Program-made: the position numbers and the translations under genes | The notes under the pieces: generated by a model | Seen by the model: only the letters and a program-made list of their open reading frames with translations | Databases searched by the model: none | Told to the model about the DNA's origin: nothing | Source of the DNA: an uncultured Rikenella sp. | Lineage (GTDB): Bacteria; Bacteroidota; Bacteroidia; Bacteroidales; Rikenellaceae | Direction of reading: 5' to 3' | Length of the DNA stretch: 13,977 nucleotides | NCBI RefSeq assembly: GCF_910579375.1 | Contig: NZ_CAJTUJ010000041.1 | Location: forward strand, 1 to 13,977 | Shown here: in pieces, positions 13,303 through 13,977 of the stretch | Numbering within the stretch: the first letter of the stretch is position 1 | Layout: every line of letters begins with the position of its first letter

Positions 13303-13977
13303 TTACAATTGCTGTTGCGCCCGCGCGATGAATTTTTCGATATCCCTTGCCGGAATACTCCGCGGATATTCGTTCCGAATCCGTTCGTAGAGCTGCAAAG
13401 CCTGCTGCGCATGCCCCGCCTGTTCGTGAATCATCCCCGCCTTTTTCAGGTAGACCGGCGTCGTCGCCACATTGTCGCTGAAGTTCGCCGCCTGTTCATA
13501 CAGCGCCGCCCCCTGCTCCAAGTTCCCCAGCTCGACATGCGCGTCGCCCCGCAACCCCAGGTTCTGCGCCCCGATCAACTCCGCCGCCGCATTGTCTTTC
13601 GACGCGTCGTATTTTGCGAAAGCGTCGATAGCCTGCTGGAAATCACCCAGATAGAGGTGGCACATCCCGGCATAATGGTTGGCCAGATTCCCCTGCGGCG
13701 TATTCCCGTACCGTTCCGCGATCGTCTGGAATCCGTCGAACGCCGCATTCCCGTTGAGCGCCAGCGCGAACGAGTCGCGTTCGAAATAGTTCTGCGCCTC
13801 GAACATCGCCGCCGACGCCTGCTTGGCCCGCGGAGCGAGGTAGAGGTATTTGTACGAGAAATACCCCCCGACGAGGACGATAATCGCGCCGAGCGCCACC
13901 AGAAGGGTTTTCCCGTTGCGTTCGATAAAGAGTTCGAAACGTCCGAGGCTCTGTTCGATCACCTGTTCGGGATCCGG
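13303..13977 (-). CDS. Membrane-anchored TPR protein (5' end continues at the left end of the window)
   Basis: This segment holds all but the first 10 of 234 residues. After a polar N-terminus a single hydrophobic segment follows (TLLVALGAIIVLVGGYFSY), then a long alpha-helical region in which tetratricopeptide pairs can be seen: GNLANHYAGMCHLYLGDFQQ, then AELIGAQNLGLRGDAHVELG, then YLKKAGMIHEQAGHAQQALQ. The C-terminus contains the YERIRNEYPRSIPARDIEKF type of ending seen in outer-membrane-assembly TPR relatives. The protein probably sits in the inner membrane with the TPRs outside the cytoplasm and serves as a scaffold. No catalytic motif is present. It precedes ribH on the same strand, a neighbourhood I recall from other Bacteroidales. 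The GTG at 13962 that opens the frame in this copy is an internal Val codon. Confidence 0.88.
   Translation of the reverse strand, partial: PDPEQVIEQSLGRFELFIERNGKTLLVALGAIIVLVGGYFSYKYLYLAPRAKQASAAMFEAQNYFERDSFALALNGNAAFDGFQTIAERYGNTPQGNLANHYAGMCHLYLGDFQQAIDAFAKYDASKDNAAAELIGAQNLGLRGDAHVELGNLEQGAALYEQAANFSDNVATTPVYLKKAGMIHEQAGHAQQALQLYERIRNEYPRSIPARDIEKFIARAQQQL
13859..13977. repeat. Terminal direct repeat, right copy
   Basis: This stretch is identical over its full 119 bases to window positions 1-119. It places the window start in the middle of the TPR gene and shows that the sequence closes on itself without breaking that gene. Confidence 0.97.

Overview
The window reads as a GC-rich piece of a Bacteroidota genome, most likely a gut Bacteroidales lineage of the Alistipes/Rikenellaceae kind. 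Three things point there: the phylum's -7 promoter element TAnnTTTG recurs upstream of tamB, the PLP-enzyme gene, the tRNAs, ferritin, rplY and pth; there are no convincing Shine-Dalgarno sites; and the gene families fit (Bacteroidota TamB, two-domain bL25/Ctc, a TPR gene beside ribH, a FISUMP-type surface-protein fragment). The genus is inferred; the phylum is well supported.

Layout. At 1-149 (-) lies the 5' end of a membrane-anchored TPR gene. Divergent from it is tamB (459-5099), followed tightly by a Cys/Met-metabolism PLP enzyme (5136-6386). A two-tRNA unit follows: tRNA-Thr(GGT) and tRNA-Gly(GCC), with a strong promoter and a terminator. A minus-strand block carries an unrecognised HEPN-like gene, ferritin and an AraC-family regulator (7160-9522). 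Then come a small Glu/Arg-rich hypothetical (9795-10169), a 351-bp foldback sequence (10253-10603), rplY (bL25) and pth on the plus strand, a decayed FISUMP fragment, and ribH and the rest of the TPR gene on the minus strand.

The first 119 bases are repeated exactly as the last 119 bases. Joining the ends gives a 13,858-bp circle and makes the TPR gene whole (234 codons). The genes are ordinary chromosomal housekeeping genes and no replication or mobilisation gene is present. The closure is therefore more likely an assembly-graph cycle or a tandem duplication than a plasmid, but it deserves a check.

Functionally most genes are independent core functions: envelope assembly (TamB), sulfur amino-acid metabolism, translation (tRNAs, bL25, Pth), iron storage (FtnA) and riboflavin synthesis (RibH). 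The accessory interest lies in the foldback between the hypothetical gene and rplY, the duplicated tRNA-Thr 3' end, the HEPN-like gene, the 16-bp palindrome in the araC-side intergenic region, and the FISUMP remnant.
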